The notes beneath the pieces are model-generated. The model ran no database searches. It saw nothing but the letters and a program-made list of their open reading frames with translations, and was not told where the DNA came from. Of a DNA stretch of 64,000 nt, positions 1-13,400 are shown in pieces; within the stretch, counting starts at the first letter, position 1, and every line of letters starts with the position of its first letter. The position numbers and the translations under genes were made by a program. This DNA comes from Taeniopygia guttata (taxonomy: Eukaryota > Chordata > Aves > Passeriformes > Estrildidae), in NCBI RefSeq assembly GCF_048771995.1, contig NC_133027.1:100934501-100998500 (forward strand), written 5' to 3'.

Positions 1-2715
1 AGGAAGTAAAAAGAAGAAAGCACTGCCAGGAAAATACAGCATACAAAAGAGCATGTGTAAAGATATATGGCCTGAAACTACCCACTGGCACTCATAGCAG
101 ATGCTCGAAGCATCAGACCAGGCTTAATCAACATCAGTGCAGGAAGATTTGGGGTTCAGGCTGAGAACACAGCTCTCTTCCTGGAGTAGGATGCATATAG
201 CTGTTTCATTCCAGAGAGAATGGAAAGGAAGAGATAGAGCATGGCTAAAGCTGATAAAGTGTCTACTCCCCCTTTTTAATACCATCCATATTTAATTTGT
301 TGGTTTGAGAGTGTGATTTCCCTCTAAACACATTTCATCATCTCTCTTTCAATTCTTCCAGGTACTGCTGGAAAAGAGCAGAAGAATGTGTTGCTCTCTG
401 CATCGCTCAGGATCCAAAACGCAAGCAACCTTATAAATAACTCCTCTGTCAGTTGGCTTTGAGGATAGGAAGGTTAAAACTTGGTTATCTTGATTATCTT
501 TTACTCAGAATGCCTGGAAATTTGAATACTCTAACACAATAATTAAGTAGATTCAAGTGCTTTGCCCAATTAAAACTTTTTCTCCAAGTAGTTAAAGTTT
601 TAGCAAAATTTATAATCAGTATTTTTTTTAAGATCTAGTATTTTGTTTGCTTTTATCTGAAAGGAAACTACAACATATCCAAGTGGCTCGATTACTTATC
701 TAATAATATGTGATACTATCTAAATTGAACTAAAGTCTTTTGAAATGCAAGTCTCTGTCATGAGATGTAGAAAAGGAGATGGGACAGATTCCGTTACACT
801 GCTATGGTAGCAGGCTGGATGCTGCATGCATGCTACTCTGAACACAACACTAAACAGGATCACCTGGGTCATGGGTGTGCTCCTGTGCAGCAGAATTCTC
901 AAGTCAAATTTGCCTTTAGAGCTATGTTAGGGGATAAGAGAGCAGAAAAATTATTATAATCAGTTTCTATTAACTGCTGCTTCTTTTTGAACAATGAAGT
1001 TTCTTGCAGAAATGATAAATGTCAAATTATATTTTGCTGCTTTTAATCCCAAGAACTCTGCAGAATAGTTTTTGTTCTGGTTTTGGTTTTATTTAATTAT
1101 TCTTCACATTGTCATTAGAAAACAGGTTGCTTAGATACCTGCAAGTATTATCAATTAAATATTTGAGAAAGCAAAAGTTTCTGATTCTTGATTTTTTTTT
1201 TTATTCTAATTAAGTTCAGAAAAATTTGTTTCATCTATCACCTACAAAGCTCATTAAACTGAGATGGCATATGTGTTTCACTGAAGTGTTCATTCTTCTC
1301 CTGAGAAAGACACAGCTGTCTTGGCTTTAATCTATAACTTATATTTAACATCAGCAGCTTTTCTAGCAAAGCATACAGCAAAACTCTGCTACATCCCCTT
1401 AATAACAGGGGCCTAATTTGGAAAACTGATCCCAGTCCTTAAGGGTGTTATAAGTGTGAGCTACCATACACAAAAAGGGACTGAGGGAATAATTTTTTCT
1501 GATTACCATTGGTAAAGATGTGTTTATGTGTCTGCAGAATTGACTACTCGAGTGAACATCTATGATTGAGGGATCTAGGGTACCAAAGTGTTATATTTTT
1601 AGTCCAGCAGTTACAGGGTAATCACAGAAATATTTCCATATTTCACACTGAATGATAAGTGAGCAAAACACGGCAACATGCAGAACAGCATCCAGAATAA
1701 CCAGCAACTCTTCATCCAGCCAGAGACACTGAAAACCATGGAACTTTCAGAATAAAAATTAAGGCATCTCCAGATTAGATACCTCCCATGATACCCACTC
1801 AAATTATACTTGTGATGCCTTTTACAACAACCTGTGCTTGAACACCTAAATTCTATCCAAGTCGCATACTCGGTGCCAGACCAGGAGTGCTAAACCAGAG
1901 CTCCATCATCTTCAGTTTTTCCACAGCCCACTGTCAGAAGCCAGGACTTAGCAGGTCATCAACTAATTTCTATTGAGGAGCTTCTGTCTTCTAAGAACTA
2001 GGTAAGAAGTGTTAAGGCCCATAAGTAGGGAAAAGAATCAGGATCAAAACAGCAGGAGAGGATCGATAAAAACAGTGAAATTCCAAGTACCAAAAGAATT
2101 TTGTTTTCTAGATATAGTCTTTCTTGAGAATTATTTCTGTTGTTTCGGTGTTCAATTTCCTTTCCCTCCCACTCCCTCTCTTTCAATTCAACAGTTATTT
2201 ATGGCCAGAGCACAAGTGAGAGCACAGAGAGTACTTTTCATTTACTCCTTCCAAGGTGCTTAACCACTGTGATTCAAAAGCCTGCAAGTTCCCTTTTTCC
2301 AGGTTTTCAAATAGTTCCAGAAGGCTTCTGAGCAGGCAGTGAATCTTTTTCAAGTGTTTTACTCTTCCTCTCTATCTGTTCTAAACTGCCCCAACAATGG
2401 TACATTTATAATTAGATGCACCCATGCTACTCTGCTCACGAGGAAGTTGGCCACATGCAAATCTGGTGCCTGGAGCCCTCTTAGCTGTTCTTTCTGTGCA
2501 TGTTCAGTCTGCTCAGCAGATACTTCAGCACCAAAGACCTTGGGATCATGGTCTGGAGACTCCAGTGTTAGTCTTGCCTCAAAGAAGGATTTCAGGCTAA
2601 GGTCAGTGGCAAAGGCTTAGTTAGGCATGTTGTTTGCAGAGTACTCTAATGCACCGTGTTTGACATTGTGCCTGTTCATGTGTGTCCATTAAACACACCT
2701 GGCAAAACCATGTCC
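1..2715. other. Unique AT-rich non-coding DNA
   Basis: I see no gene here. Open frames are shorter than about 95 codons, overlap in several frames, and show no domain, signal peptide or plausible splice context. The sequence is AT-rich with short T runs (for example near 1190-1203). No repeat family was recognised. It could be intergenic or intronic. Confidence 0.6.
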
Positions 2716-3160
2716 TACAGAACCATTGAGGTTCAAGAAGGCCTCCAAGATCATCAGATCAAACCTTTGATGGAACACCAGCTTGTCAACTGGCACTAAG
2801 TAGCACATCCAGTCATTTCTTGAGCACCCCTAGGGATGGTGACTCCGCCACTCACTTGACAGTCCATTCCAATGCTTAACGAGGCTTTCTGTGAAGAAAT
2901 TCTTCCTTATGTCCAACCTGATTCTCCCCTAGAACACCTTGAGGCCATTTTCTCTCATACTGATTGCCTGGGACAAGAGGCCTACCCCCACCTCACTAGA
3001 CCCTCCTTTCAGGCAATGGTAGAGCACAGTAAGGTCTCCCTGAGACCTTCTTTTCTCCAGGCTAAACACCCCCAGGCACTCCTCATGTGCCTTAGACACA
3101 ACACACTTCATGTGATTGACATACACATGACTGCCTTTCTTTACGGCTCTTTTTATACTG
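2716..3160 (-). mobile_element. CR1 LINE fragment, 3' end, minus strand
   Basis: Reading the plus strand, this segment follows the reverse complement of the avian CR1 3' region almost throughout. It has the degenerate tail and GAGGTT start near 2720, the block around 'cactaagtagcacatccagt' (2794-2813), the block 'gtgaagaaattcttccttat' (2891-2910), and the phrase 'ctccaggctaaac' near 3055. The element therefore runs on the minus strand with its 3' terminus near 2716. A full CR1 is about 4.5 kb, so this is a typical 5'-truncated copy; the upstream edge near 3160 is fuzzy. Divergence from remembered consensus is clearly visible, so it is probably an old insertion. The open frames of 101 and 65 codons inside it are shadows. 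The call is from recalled CR1 consensus, not a database search. Confidence 0.9.
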
Positions 3161-6100
3161 GTACACCTGCACCCTGATTTGGATGCTCATTTTCTATCTG
3201 AATCAGACAGATATTGGGGTACCTGATACTTAGCAACCTTGGTACATTTTGACAGGATTGTGCTAACTTTATTAGCACAATACTGTGCAGACCATCTGCT
3301 GTTTGATGTTTCTGCAAGACTCAAAAGTAAAACCTTTATAGAAATATTGCTTATATTCTATGCAATATTACAATAAAACCTACACAGATGCAAAGCTATA
3401 CCTGCACCATTCTTGGTACATTATTACTTTTAAACACATGCAGCATTGTCCAGAATCACAAGCTTGAGCTGATTTGAAAGCTTAGAAATACACACAAAGA
3501 AGTTTGAGTCCACCTACAAGCATCCACAGTTATTCCAAAGCAGAATCTCACCTAACCTAGAGGTCAGCAGGAGTTTTCCCTTTCACTTCATATGGGTAAA
3601 GGTGATGCAGCCTAATCCTGCCAACTGTTGATTAAAGCAGCAAGGCTTTCCCTGGGCTTTTTCAGTGCCTTTAGAATGCTTAATCCCAATGAGATCACAC
3701 GTAAGCTTTGCAAAGAGAAAGCTAAACCACTTGTTTTTAGCTATACATGTATTTTGATTTCTATTTATAGCATTTAAATAATATAAAGAGTGATATAGGC
3801 ATTATTATAGTACTTCATATTGAGCAAGGAATTTACAGTCTTCCATGTAAATTAGCAATATAGATCAAAATATTTGAAGTAATTAATGTTTCCTATTACT
3901 CCTAGGCTAGGCAGGCTTGACCTCATGGGGTACTAACATTCTTATTTTGAGCTATGCTAACTTGTATGAATGATGGAAATAAATTGGTATGTCTCACTGC
4001 ATTCCTTCTATGATCTCATATTCCAACACTTAAAAATAGTTGATTACCAAGGTTACATGATTAATGATACATGATTACCATGATTACCCATTCAAAATAA
4101 ATAGTATTGCTTGAAGTAACTTAAAAATTAAATAATCCTGGTACAGCATATAAAGCTTCAGCCTTCACCAGTCCTTTTTATAATCTTGAAAAAAAAACCT
4201 ACAAAAAGCAAATTCATGAAAAACACGTATGTTTATGGTTATGAGAGAGAACTACAAGAGAAAAGAGTGACCTACACACATCTGAGATCAACAGAAGAGC
4301 ACAAGATTGTCCAATTAAAAAACACAAAACCAAAAAAACCCCACAGAAAAGTAAAGACAAGATCTACATTTGAGCTTGCACTAGATAAACTGACAGCTTA
4401 TAAAAGTCAATAGAGGAATCCTTCTTTCTCTGTGCTTGCTCTACTTTTATATCTTCCTTGTTTATTTGAAGCAGCAAACCCTACCAGAGGCATAAAACTG
4501 TCTAGGTGGATCAGGAAAATCAGGAGTGTTGTAGTAAAGTTTTTCCTCACACCTACACAGTATTTACTTACACCTGTAAATCAATATCTTACTACATGAT
4601 GATAATAAATGCTTTCATTCTGTTGTTAAAAGCATTAATTGTACTGATTTCAGCTCTCCAGTCACATCTAATAGAACAGATGTAGAAAAAGCAACACTCC
4701 CACCATCATTGCATATAAGGAAAAACTTACTTAAGCTATTTAACAAATTCCTACATAACCAGCTTGTGTTCTTATTGGAGACATTTCAAGGCTTTGGAGT
4801 GCTTTTATTTAGTTTATTTTCTCTTAATAACCCAGATGCACCTGAATGAACACTTCACACCCATAAAGGTCATCACCCCTTGGTGTGTTTCTTTTTCAAT
4901 ACACAAGTACTGTAGAGCTACTCTTCAGTGTCAAAGGATGCAGAACAACACCTGATTGGACTCAAAGTAAAATTGCTGATTTTTAAAGTAATAATGAAGA
5001 ATAAAAATTTACTATCCACCCCTCAGCTCAAAGTAATTACCTGATCTACAGGTCTTAGTACTCTCTGGTACAGAAAGATCTTATGCTGGATCCAGTCAAT
5101 ATTTTCAGTCATTGTCCAAGAATTGTGGAAGTAAATAAAAACTCTTCCTTTTAACGTCACTGGAATTTTGATGGAGGCTTTACATCTAGGGTGATGTTTG
5201 CACATACACACACAGAGTCAGACAGTTTGTATTCCAAAAATAAGCCCTTATATTGTGATATTATTATAGAAGTCATCTCCCTTTTTTGAGGTCTGCAAAT
5301 GATAAAACAATTCTTTCCAAATTGTTGTTGCTCTAGGTTAAATATATCTCAAAGATCTTTGGTCTGGTAATTCAGTAGGAACTGCATGAGAACCACATAC
5401 TGAAAGATTTGAACACTGCTTTGTATTTTTAGAGTTGCTAAATAGGCATATATACATGGCCATTACAGTGCTAAATAAAAAAATTCTGTCCATGGTTTTG
5501 GAGATAAATTACACTGAAATTGAAGCAAAACTATTTGGGTTCTAAAAACACTTCATTATGCAATCTCATAAGCCCTAGAGAAAGATGTCATGATTGTGAC
5601 AAAGTAAACTAAGTATAAGCACATTTGAAGATTCAGTGAGGAAATTTGGGTGCATCTTCAGTACATCAGAGAAAAATAGGACTTCTGAAGTGCTGTACAG
5701 CTACAGCAAAAATATCATTTTAACATGTTTTATTGTTTCCCTCTTGAAGAAAAAAACTCATAGCTTACTTAGAATGCAAAACCAAAGCAACACAGATGAT
5801 GGAGTTTGTAAAGTTTCTACTTTACAAACTGTCAGCACAGACAAACTTTTCTCGACAAAAATTCTCCCATACATTCCAATGGTACACTTTAGAGTTTGAA
5901 AATAAATTTGAAAATTCAATTGCGTAAAGCAACTAAACACATGCCAATTTGAAAGCTTGAAAGTTTCAGTATGCAATTCCCAAATACCACAGGGTTTTGA
6001 CATGGAAATGCAGCCATTGCACCTTACCTAGCTTTTTGTTAACTGCCTCTTCCTCCAAGGAGGCCCCAGGGCAGCATCTGGATTCTGTGCAGAAAGGAGA

Positions 6101-7430
6101 CTTGGGCACCTTCAAGTGGCTCCACATTAACTGTTGGGCTGGGCAGAGAGCTGCACTGACAATGCAGTTGTGCACAGCTGAACCACAAGGAAATTCCTGG
6201 CAGGTTATTTATATGCCACTCTGACAACATTCTGCTCTCAGGGTGCTCAAAAAGCCACCTTCACTGAGGAGCTACAGGGCTCTTTTTCCAAGAGCCAAGC
6301 AAAGCTCATCCTCTCCATGGAAATCACTTCTGGAGATCTAGAACCTTGTTGGCCAAAAAGCACTTTACCACAAGCAGCAGAAGCCTCAGGAACAGCTCCC
6401 ACCTCTGCACAGGAGGAGGAAGTCAAACCCAAATCTTTGCTGTCCTGCAGGAACACTGCAGTCACAGCATCTGCTGTTAGAGGCATTTCCATCCCCACTT
6501 GATACAGCTCAACTGAGCCATGCAGGAAGCACCACAGCATTGCTGGTGAGCCAGAAGATAATTCCTACTTCCCAAATGCAGTTACAGATTATATTACTCT
6601 ATAAAACATGAGCACTGACAGAAAGAACATAGTATTGCAAAGCGTTGTTCCAGCAGCAGTTATTTATTTGCCTGAACACATTTGCGACCTGAGCTGTCTA
6701 CAGCATCTTGGCATGCATTACAAAAAGAATATGCACACCACGTTTTGACTAGAGAAAAAATCATCACCAAATTGTTGAAACACAAATAGATCAGCTTTAT
6801 TTATGACAACCTGAGAAAAATGTTAACAGTTCCTAATTGTTTCCTGATACTGGTGACTAACAGGCTACATGATTCAGACCTCGTATGCTTTATTATTGAG
6901 TGGCAAATCAACATTCAATAGGCAGATCCACTTATCAGACAAGGGCTCATTATTCTCTGCAAGAGGAAAATGGCAAATACTGACTGAAACCAAGTAAAAC
7001 CTTTACAACAAAGGATGAGACTTTGTTTAATTATTTATCCACCAAAACATACTACTTTAGCTTACTTTTAAACCAATATAGAAAAATTTATTTGAGTACT
7101 GGAATGAGACTGCCATATGCCATCTGAATTTGAGTTTAAAATGAAAATGAACCAACTCAGGCTTCTGTTTCCAATATGGATGACAATGTTCAGCTGTCTA
7201 AAGCCATTTCTTCCATTTTTTGGATATAAAAGAGGCAATTTAAACCCAGTTCTTCACTGAAAGCAATTTGTCACTAGTTCCATCTTTGCCATTATAGATG
7301 CAGCTGCCCTGATTTATGCCAGCGTATTAACAGAATCAGGCAGCCACACTACAATAATGCAAATGTTGCCTTGCTGTGTACTGCATTGCTCTAAATGCCA
7401 TTGCATAGTTGCATAGTTTATATATTGCAT
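3161..7430. other. Unique non-coding DNA
   Basis: No convincing gene was found. The block 6000-6540 is somewhat richer in GC than its surroundings and holds several overlapping open frames of 60-97 codons on both strands, none recognisable. A lysine-rich 75-codon frame at 4186-4413 comes from A-rich DNA and starts at a TTG. A perfect inverted repeat at 5803-5830 is listed separately. Confidence 0.55.
5803..5830. repeat. Perfect 11-bp inverted repeat with 6-base loop
   Basis: The arms are AGTTTGTAAAG (5803-5813) and CTTTACAAACT (5820-5830), exact reverse complements separated by TTTCTA. Transcription on either strand would give a short AT-rich hairpin. It is too short for a normal microRNA precursor stem. 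No flanking transposon ends were recognised. It may be a chance or slippage-derived palindrome. Confidence 0.75.
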
Positions 7431-7482
7431 ATATACACACGTTATAGAAAAACACACACACACATATATATATATCTGCCTT
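7431..7482. repeat. CA/TA compound microsatellite
   Basis: The tract contains short CA runs followed by TA runs, including (CA)n passing into (TA)n near 7452-7475, with a short interruption. It is likely to vary in length between individuals. Nothing suggests a coding role. Confidence 0.85.
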
Positions 7483-10400
7483 CTGAGTATTTTTATGCCC
7501 TAATTAGTTGTATCTTGCCCATACTGGTGAAGTTTGTGCCAAGCATACTGTGTGTGCTTGGAGGTTTGTAACACGACTAGCCCATTACTGGCAGTCAGAG
7601 AGAGCGATAATAAAGGTCATTTTTGTTTATGTCAGACACAGGATGTTTCAGAAGCTTTTATGAAGCAGCTACATCTGTGCTCTCTGTGGGTTGGATCCAC
7701 TCCATACATACTTCTGGAGGGCAAAAAAAGCAGATCAGACAAGAGGGAAGCGCTATCCTGGGCTTCACTGGAAGCCAATCTCACTAAATGCTCCACATAA
7801 CCCAGGCTTTTCACAGCATCCCAGGCAGTGGGGCTGTGCAGCTCACAGACATTCTTCATGGAGGGACAAAGGCTGCTCCTTATTATCAGTTTTAATCTAA
7901 TATAAAGGGCTCATGGCATTTATTTCCTCTATAGCAAAATTAACTCTACTTGCAAAGTTTCCTCCCCCTCAGAGGGAAATAAGATGTAGGCTCAGAAGCC
8001 CAAATCCGCAATGATATTTAAGTGCCTGAGGAACTGTGCCAGAGTGTCTGGCACGGGAAGCTAAGCAGACTCAATTTTAAAAGGGAACATACTGAATGGA
8101 GAGACAGACTAAAAGCTCAGGAGAATGAAGTACTCCTTTTATCTACTATGGGGGGAGCTGTTCTGTGGCAAAACAAACTTTTTTCAGTTCTTGTTCAGCT
8201 GTGTGCTTTAACCCACCATGGGTACCGTGTCCATCCATATTTGAGACAGGCTTTTGCTGCAGCTGGCACCAAACTAGTCACAAATGCTACTTGGAGGGCA
8301 TCAACATCAGTGTGATGGGAACTGGACAGAGATAAATACAGCTTGCATTGAACACATGAGCAGCTGTCTACAAGTTCCTTGTCCTGCAGGACTCATAAAA
8401 ATACTCTCTGTGAAAGATACTAATATTCACCTTGCTTAAAAACAAGGCAAAAAAGTAGTAGAAGCAGTATAAAACATTTTTTTAAACCCATGTTACTAGT
8501 GATACTATACAGCCTGTGAATTTTTTCATTAAAATGTTATTTTCCATTTTTATATCTTAACATTTTACAGCGAACCCATTTTATTAATTCCTTATATGCC
8601 TATACTGGGACAAATTTTATTCTCAGCAGTACTTGGGTAAATATGTAGCTGATGGAATTACCCCAGTCTCACAGCACTGCAACAAAGGACACTTTGGTTC
8701 TCTGTGTGCACAGGAATTTGGGCTAAAGAGTGACACAATGGTGGGACTGCATCAGCATACAAAGGTTGCTTAATACACAATACACTCCAATATGGCACTG
8801 CTAACCTGCAGGTCATAACGTCACTCTAATCATGTGTCTTGTTCAAGATAATAGAAGAAAATTTTGGGGGCTTTAAACACCCTTATTACAGCCAACTTAG
8901 TCTTTAGAGAAATGTTAAAACCCCAGAAATTATTGGCCACATTCTGATATACAGGAACAGGTTTCCAATGTTGATGTTCAACATGTAGATACACGGAGAA
9001 GAAAGCAGTGGAAAACAATAAGAACATCCCCAAAAAAAAAAATGAAGTCAGTGAACAAACTTCTTTTTCATTCCATTATTTTGAAATTCAACTAAAAAGT
9101 AGCTTGTTAATCATCAAAAAGACAAAAACCACAAACCATAAAAGCTATTTGTTAATATTGTTTATTATTTCACCCTGTTCTCACAAAGATCACACCTGCT
9201 CAAAGACGACTCTATAGCAGAGAAAAAGGAAAGCATTTGAATGCCAGGAATATCTCCTGTATCTGTATTCCTAAAAGACTTATATATCTAAAAGTCTTTG
9301 TATTAAAAATATTTTAAAAAATCTGAAAATCTTTACAGGGAATAGGAGCTGAAAATAGATTTTTTTCAATTCACTGTATTGCTTTCTCAAATAACAGCAA
9401 AACACTATTAGAATCTGACATTGATTTATCTGATTTGAAGTGAGGTTAGGAAACATATGCTAGAACAAACAAATATCAGTCCTTGTGCCTGTGCTTTGAA
9501 GACACACAAACCCCTTTCACTCCAGTTTCTGATGTGTTTATGGAAACAAAAGACATAATTTATCTGCCATAAGGTGTTCACTGAAGAGGTTCATGCTGTG
9601 AGGATTTCCATGGCGACTACTTAAAGATATAAGTGTTCATTTTTGAAACTGAAAGCCCAGGGACATGATTAGCTACAGTAATGATACCACATAAACCACC
9701 TAAACAGAGATCTTTTGTTCAGAGCCAAGTAACTTCTCTTTTCCTGTGTGAGAACCAGCATTCCTAAATTAACCAAAAACAACAAAAAAAAACCAAACCA
9801 ACACTAAGAAAATACTTATGTTTTCTCTCAATTTTTTTACAAGAAGCAATAACGCACACAAAGCTAAAATAATTATTTCCTTATAGTAATTATTTTATTT
9901 AAAATAAAAGGAAATAATTTTATAAAACTCCTTATAGTGCAATATAGTAGGTAGACCATAAAAAGTGTACATAACGATGATACTTTGTCACCCAAAAGAG
10001 ACACAAAACCAGATTTTGCAGCACTTTTCCAAATCTATTGGGATTCATTTGCAAAGAAATTCCAAAGAGATGACAAGCACTAGATGGTCACTAAAAGATT
10101 TAAAAGTACTCACCAGTATAATAAAGCTGTAACAACAAACTGAAGCTTTGTTGTGATGTAGCAGAAAAAAAGGAGAACCTAAATTAATAAGCATTACTCC
10201 AAACTGGACAGAAAAACAAACAACACCTACCTTAACAAACATAGAACTGGAACATTCTGTACACCTGTTTCCCTGCCCTCCAGATGCAGTCTTGATTTTA
10301 CCAGGCACAAATCAGGAACAGGAATTAAGCACCTGCATCCAATCCCAACCTGCAGACACGTTAGAGATCACAACCAGAAAGCACAGATGCAATCCAAGGT

Positions 10401-13400
10401 TAATTTATAACAGCATGGGGCTAATAGGTTACAGGTCCTAAAATCACTTGGTCCCAACTAAGTCTTCTCAGCTGTGGCCTTTATGGTGATTGCTTGATCC
10501 AGCTGAATGTATACATCTCAGAGATGATGGTAGACACTTTTATTCATCGCTTAAGGTCATAATTTAAAAGGCCTCCTTCTTCAGTACAGTGAAGTTGACA
10601 TAAAGCACTAAAGACAGCTTGAAAACTACACTTTATGTGATCATCTGAAGGAGAAGATTTTATATCAACTCAAGTAAAACTCCACAGAACACCTAGTTTT
10701 TATATTCTCTAATTCTCATCTATATCAGATCTCCATTAAAACTGCATAACATTAATTTATCAGGAAAGCTTAATAGTCTCCTGTTGGAAGTTTTGTCCAT
10801 TAAATTGATATTAATGTCACTTTGTGCAAGGCCTGAACAGATGTCCTTTTTTTCCTGCAAGGGCTATTATTCAAAGATATGCTCACAGAGGGAATTTCTT
10901 ACAATAAAAATGCCTGGAAATAAATGTTCCCTGAGATACAGCATCACATCTTTTTATCTTCTGACTGGCAAAACAATGACATAACTGTATTGTTCATTTT
11001 AAAGAACATTTAAGGACTCATTCATGAAAGACATTATAGTGGTGGAGATGTATCAAGGAAGAGCAGTGAGTCAGACTCTCAGCAGCTACATCAGCTGGAA
11101 GAAGCCACTGAGAACCAGACTCCACAAGAACTCCCTCTACAATTCTACTCTGCCTATTTTTAGCACTGAAAAATACTTTAACTCTTACTCTCTTGGGTGA
11201 AATGCAGATGGCAAGATTCAAAGGGACTTAAACTAAACTGTCTTGGGATTACAGCAATAGGCAGCAAAACCTTTACTAGAGGTGCCCTCCAAATGGGATG
11301 AAGAAAAGGATGAACTGAGCTAGAGAACAAAAGTGGAATTAAACCACTGATCATCCAGCGTCCTGCAAGCAGGGACTGGGCATGAAAACAACTCCACTGC
11401 CAGAATTGAATGGGGAATGGATATTTATTCTCACTGTCCCCTTCATCTGTCACTGCCTCTCAACCTGGGCAGTGGAGAATGGCACATTCTCCTTGTCTTT
11501 GTTCCAGCTCAGTTCAATGAGTGCTTTTCCTGAGCAGTGGTGAAAATACTGAGTTCCTTAAAATGCTCTGTGTAGGGCTTTTTACTACATCCACTGCCAC
11601 AGGGCACAGGGATAAGACATAGAGGGGTCCCCTGTGGCTTGGATGGACAGTGCTACTGCTGCATCCTCCGAGGAGTTTTTCTGTAGGATCCCATGTTCTC
11701 TGGGTAAAACCTAACCCTCTCTCTTCTTAGTCTGTGCTGCACAGAGGGCAAATCCCACTATACTTGAGTCATCAGTAAAGCAAATACTCTGTAATGTAAG
11801 GCTCCCATGATCAGCAAGGCATTGTAAAAACTTGGATTGTGACAATCTGGTTCTCCGAGGCTTGTGGGCTAAACAACAAGTTGGAGAAAGGGAGCTGCTC
11901 AACAAACAGGGAAAAGCATATGACAAAAGCCTAATTAGCCTTCCCTTTCCTTCATCCGCAGCATATGTTTGCTTTTCTTCCCAGCAGCACTTCTGCAGGT
12001 CTGTATGCTCAGTACTTATCCTAAGTATCCAGCAGAGAGAAACAAAGGCTGCACAGTCCTCTCAGTTATTGTGTTAAAACTTGGCTTTTTTAATCACTAT
12101 GATGTGAAAATTCAGGTGCCTGAGAAAAAGACATCTAGATTAGACCAGAGATGACTAAGAAAAAGAGTCCTACCACTTAATTGCATTTGTACCAAAATAT
12201 TACCTCTTGATGTGTAAACATCAAATTAGCAATATTCTCAGGGCAAGCAGTAATATAGCAATCAAGCAACTCCTTCCTGCTATATGGCAACAACTGTGTG
12301 CTTTCCTGTCCTACTACATTTTCCTCAATATTTGTCGCACTGTGCATTGAGTATACTTAAAACTACCCCTGTGCTATAGACTCTATTAAATTCCAGTTAT
12401 TCTATCCCTTTGTACTAACATCAGAACTTTGAAGCTTATCAGAATTTCTGTTTCTATTTTGTAGAGAGAACCCTTTGCCAGGGCTGGCAGCAGCAACATG
12501 AGGAGCCAGCAAGCCAAAATGATACTTCAAGCCCTGCATTTATACACTGGTGGCTCTCCCATATTCCACTGTAATCTGCAATTGAAATTCAGCATTATCC
12601 AAACCAAGTTCGAAATAATCCTGGTATTTCTTAGCATTAAAAAAATAACTTTAAAAAAAACCAATTTTGGTTTTGTACCCATGCTTCTACTTTAATCAGA
12701 TCTGTTTCTGCAATATTACTGTCCTGTTGCTACTTGGCAGATTATTCTTCATATTCTTCAGCAGTTTAGACATTGTCTAGGGATCTTTATCCCCACTGCA
12801 AAGAGGAAACTCCTGACACTTTAGAACTGTGAGCATGGCACAAGTCCATTCAGTAAATTCTCTTGGATTATTCTATGATTCCAATGTGTCTCTGTGCTGA
12901 AAAGGCAAGTGCTGAAAATGACAATAAGAGCAGTTTCCAGTCTCATCCTGTAGCTCTGTCCTGAGGTGTTCCAGCTCTTGCACTTCAAAATTAGGGTTAG
13001 GGAGTACCTTGAGGGAAGATCATTCCTAAGGATCAGTTCTTGCAGGATAAATGAACTTTTTTCTCCCTCTAGCCTTTGCAATCCTCTGGCATTACCCACC
13101 ATGGATTACATTCTCCACCACTCCTGGCATTCTCTTCACACTACATTTCAGACCATAAAACATGTGATACAAGCTCCTCAAGTGCAGTGTTCTCTCAGGA
13201 AAACACAGTCTTTTTGGAACTTCCCATTTAGACCATCTCATTTTCAATTCAAAACAACCTTGCAATATTATCCACAGCTCATTTCCTACTTTCCCCAGAA
13301 CAACATATCTATACATGTATCCACTTTCTATGGTGTATAAGTTTACCTCACTGTGCAAATATGCAGAGCAGTGCTTGAATGCATATTTACAAAGAAAATA

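Noticed and set aside
2872-3177. A 101-codon plus-strand frame
   Set aside because: It lies antisense inside a CR1 3' fragment, so it is a shadow.
4186-4413. Lysine-rich 75-codon frame
   Set aside because: It starts at TTG in an A-rich stretch; the basic composition follows from base composition.
12205-12230. TGTAAACATC, the start of the miR-30 family
   Set aside because: The match stops after the seed region and no pairing arm was seen nearby.
12830-12885. An ATTCTATGATTC phrase resembling a CR1 tail
   Set aside because: The flanking sequence does not continue into any CR1 block I recognise, so the phrase alone is not enough.
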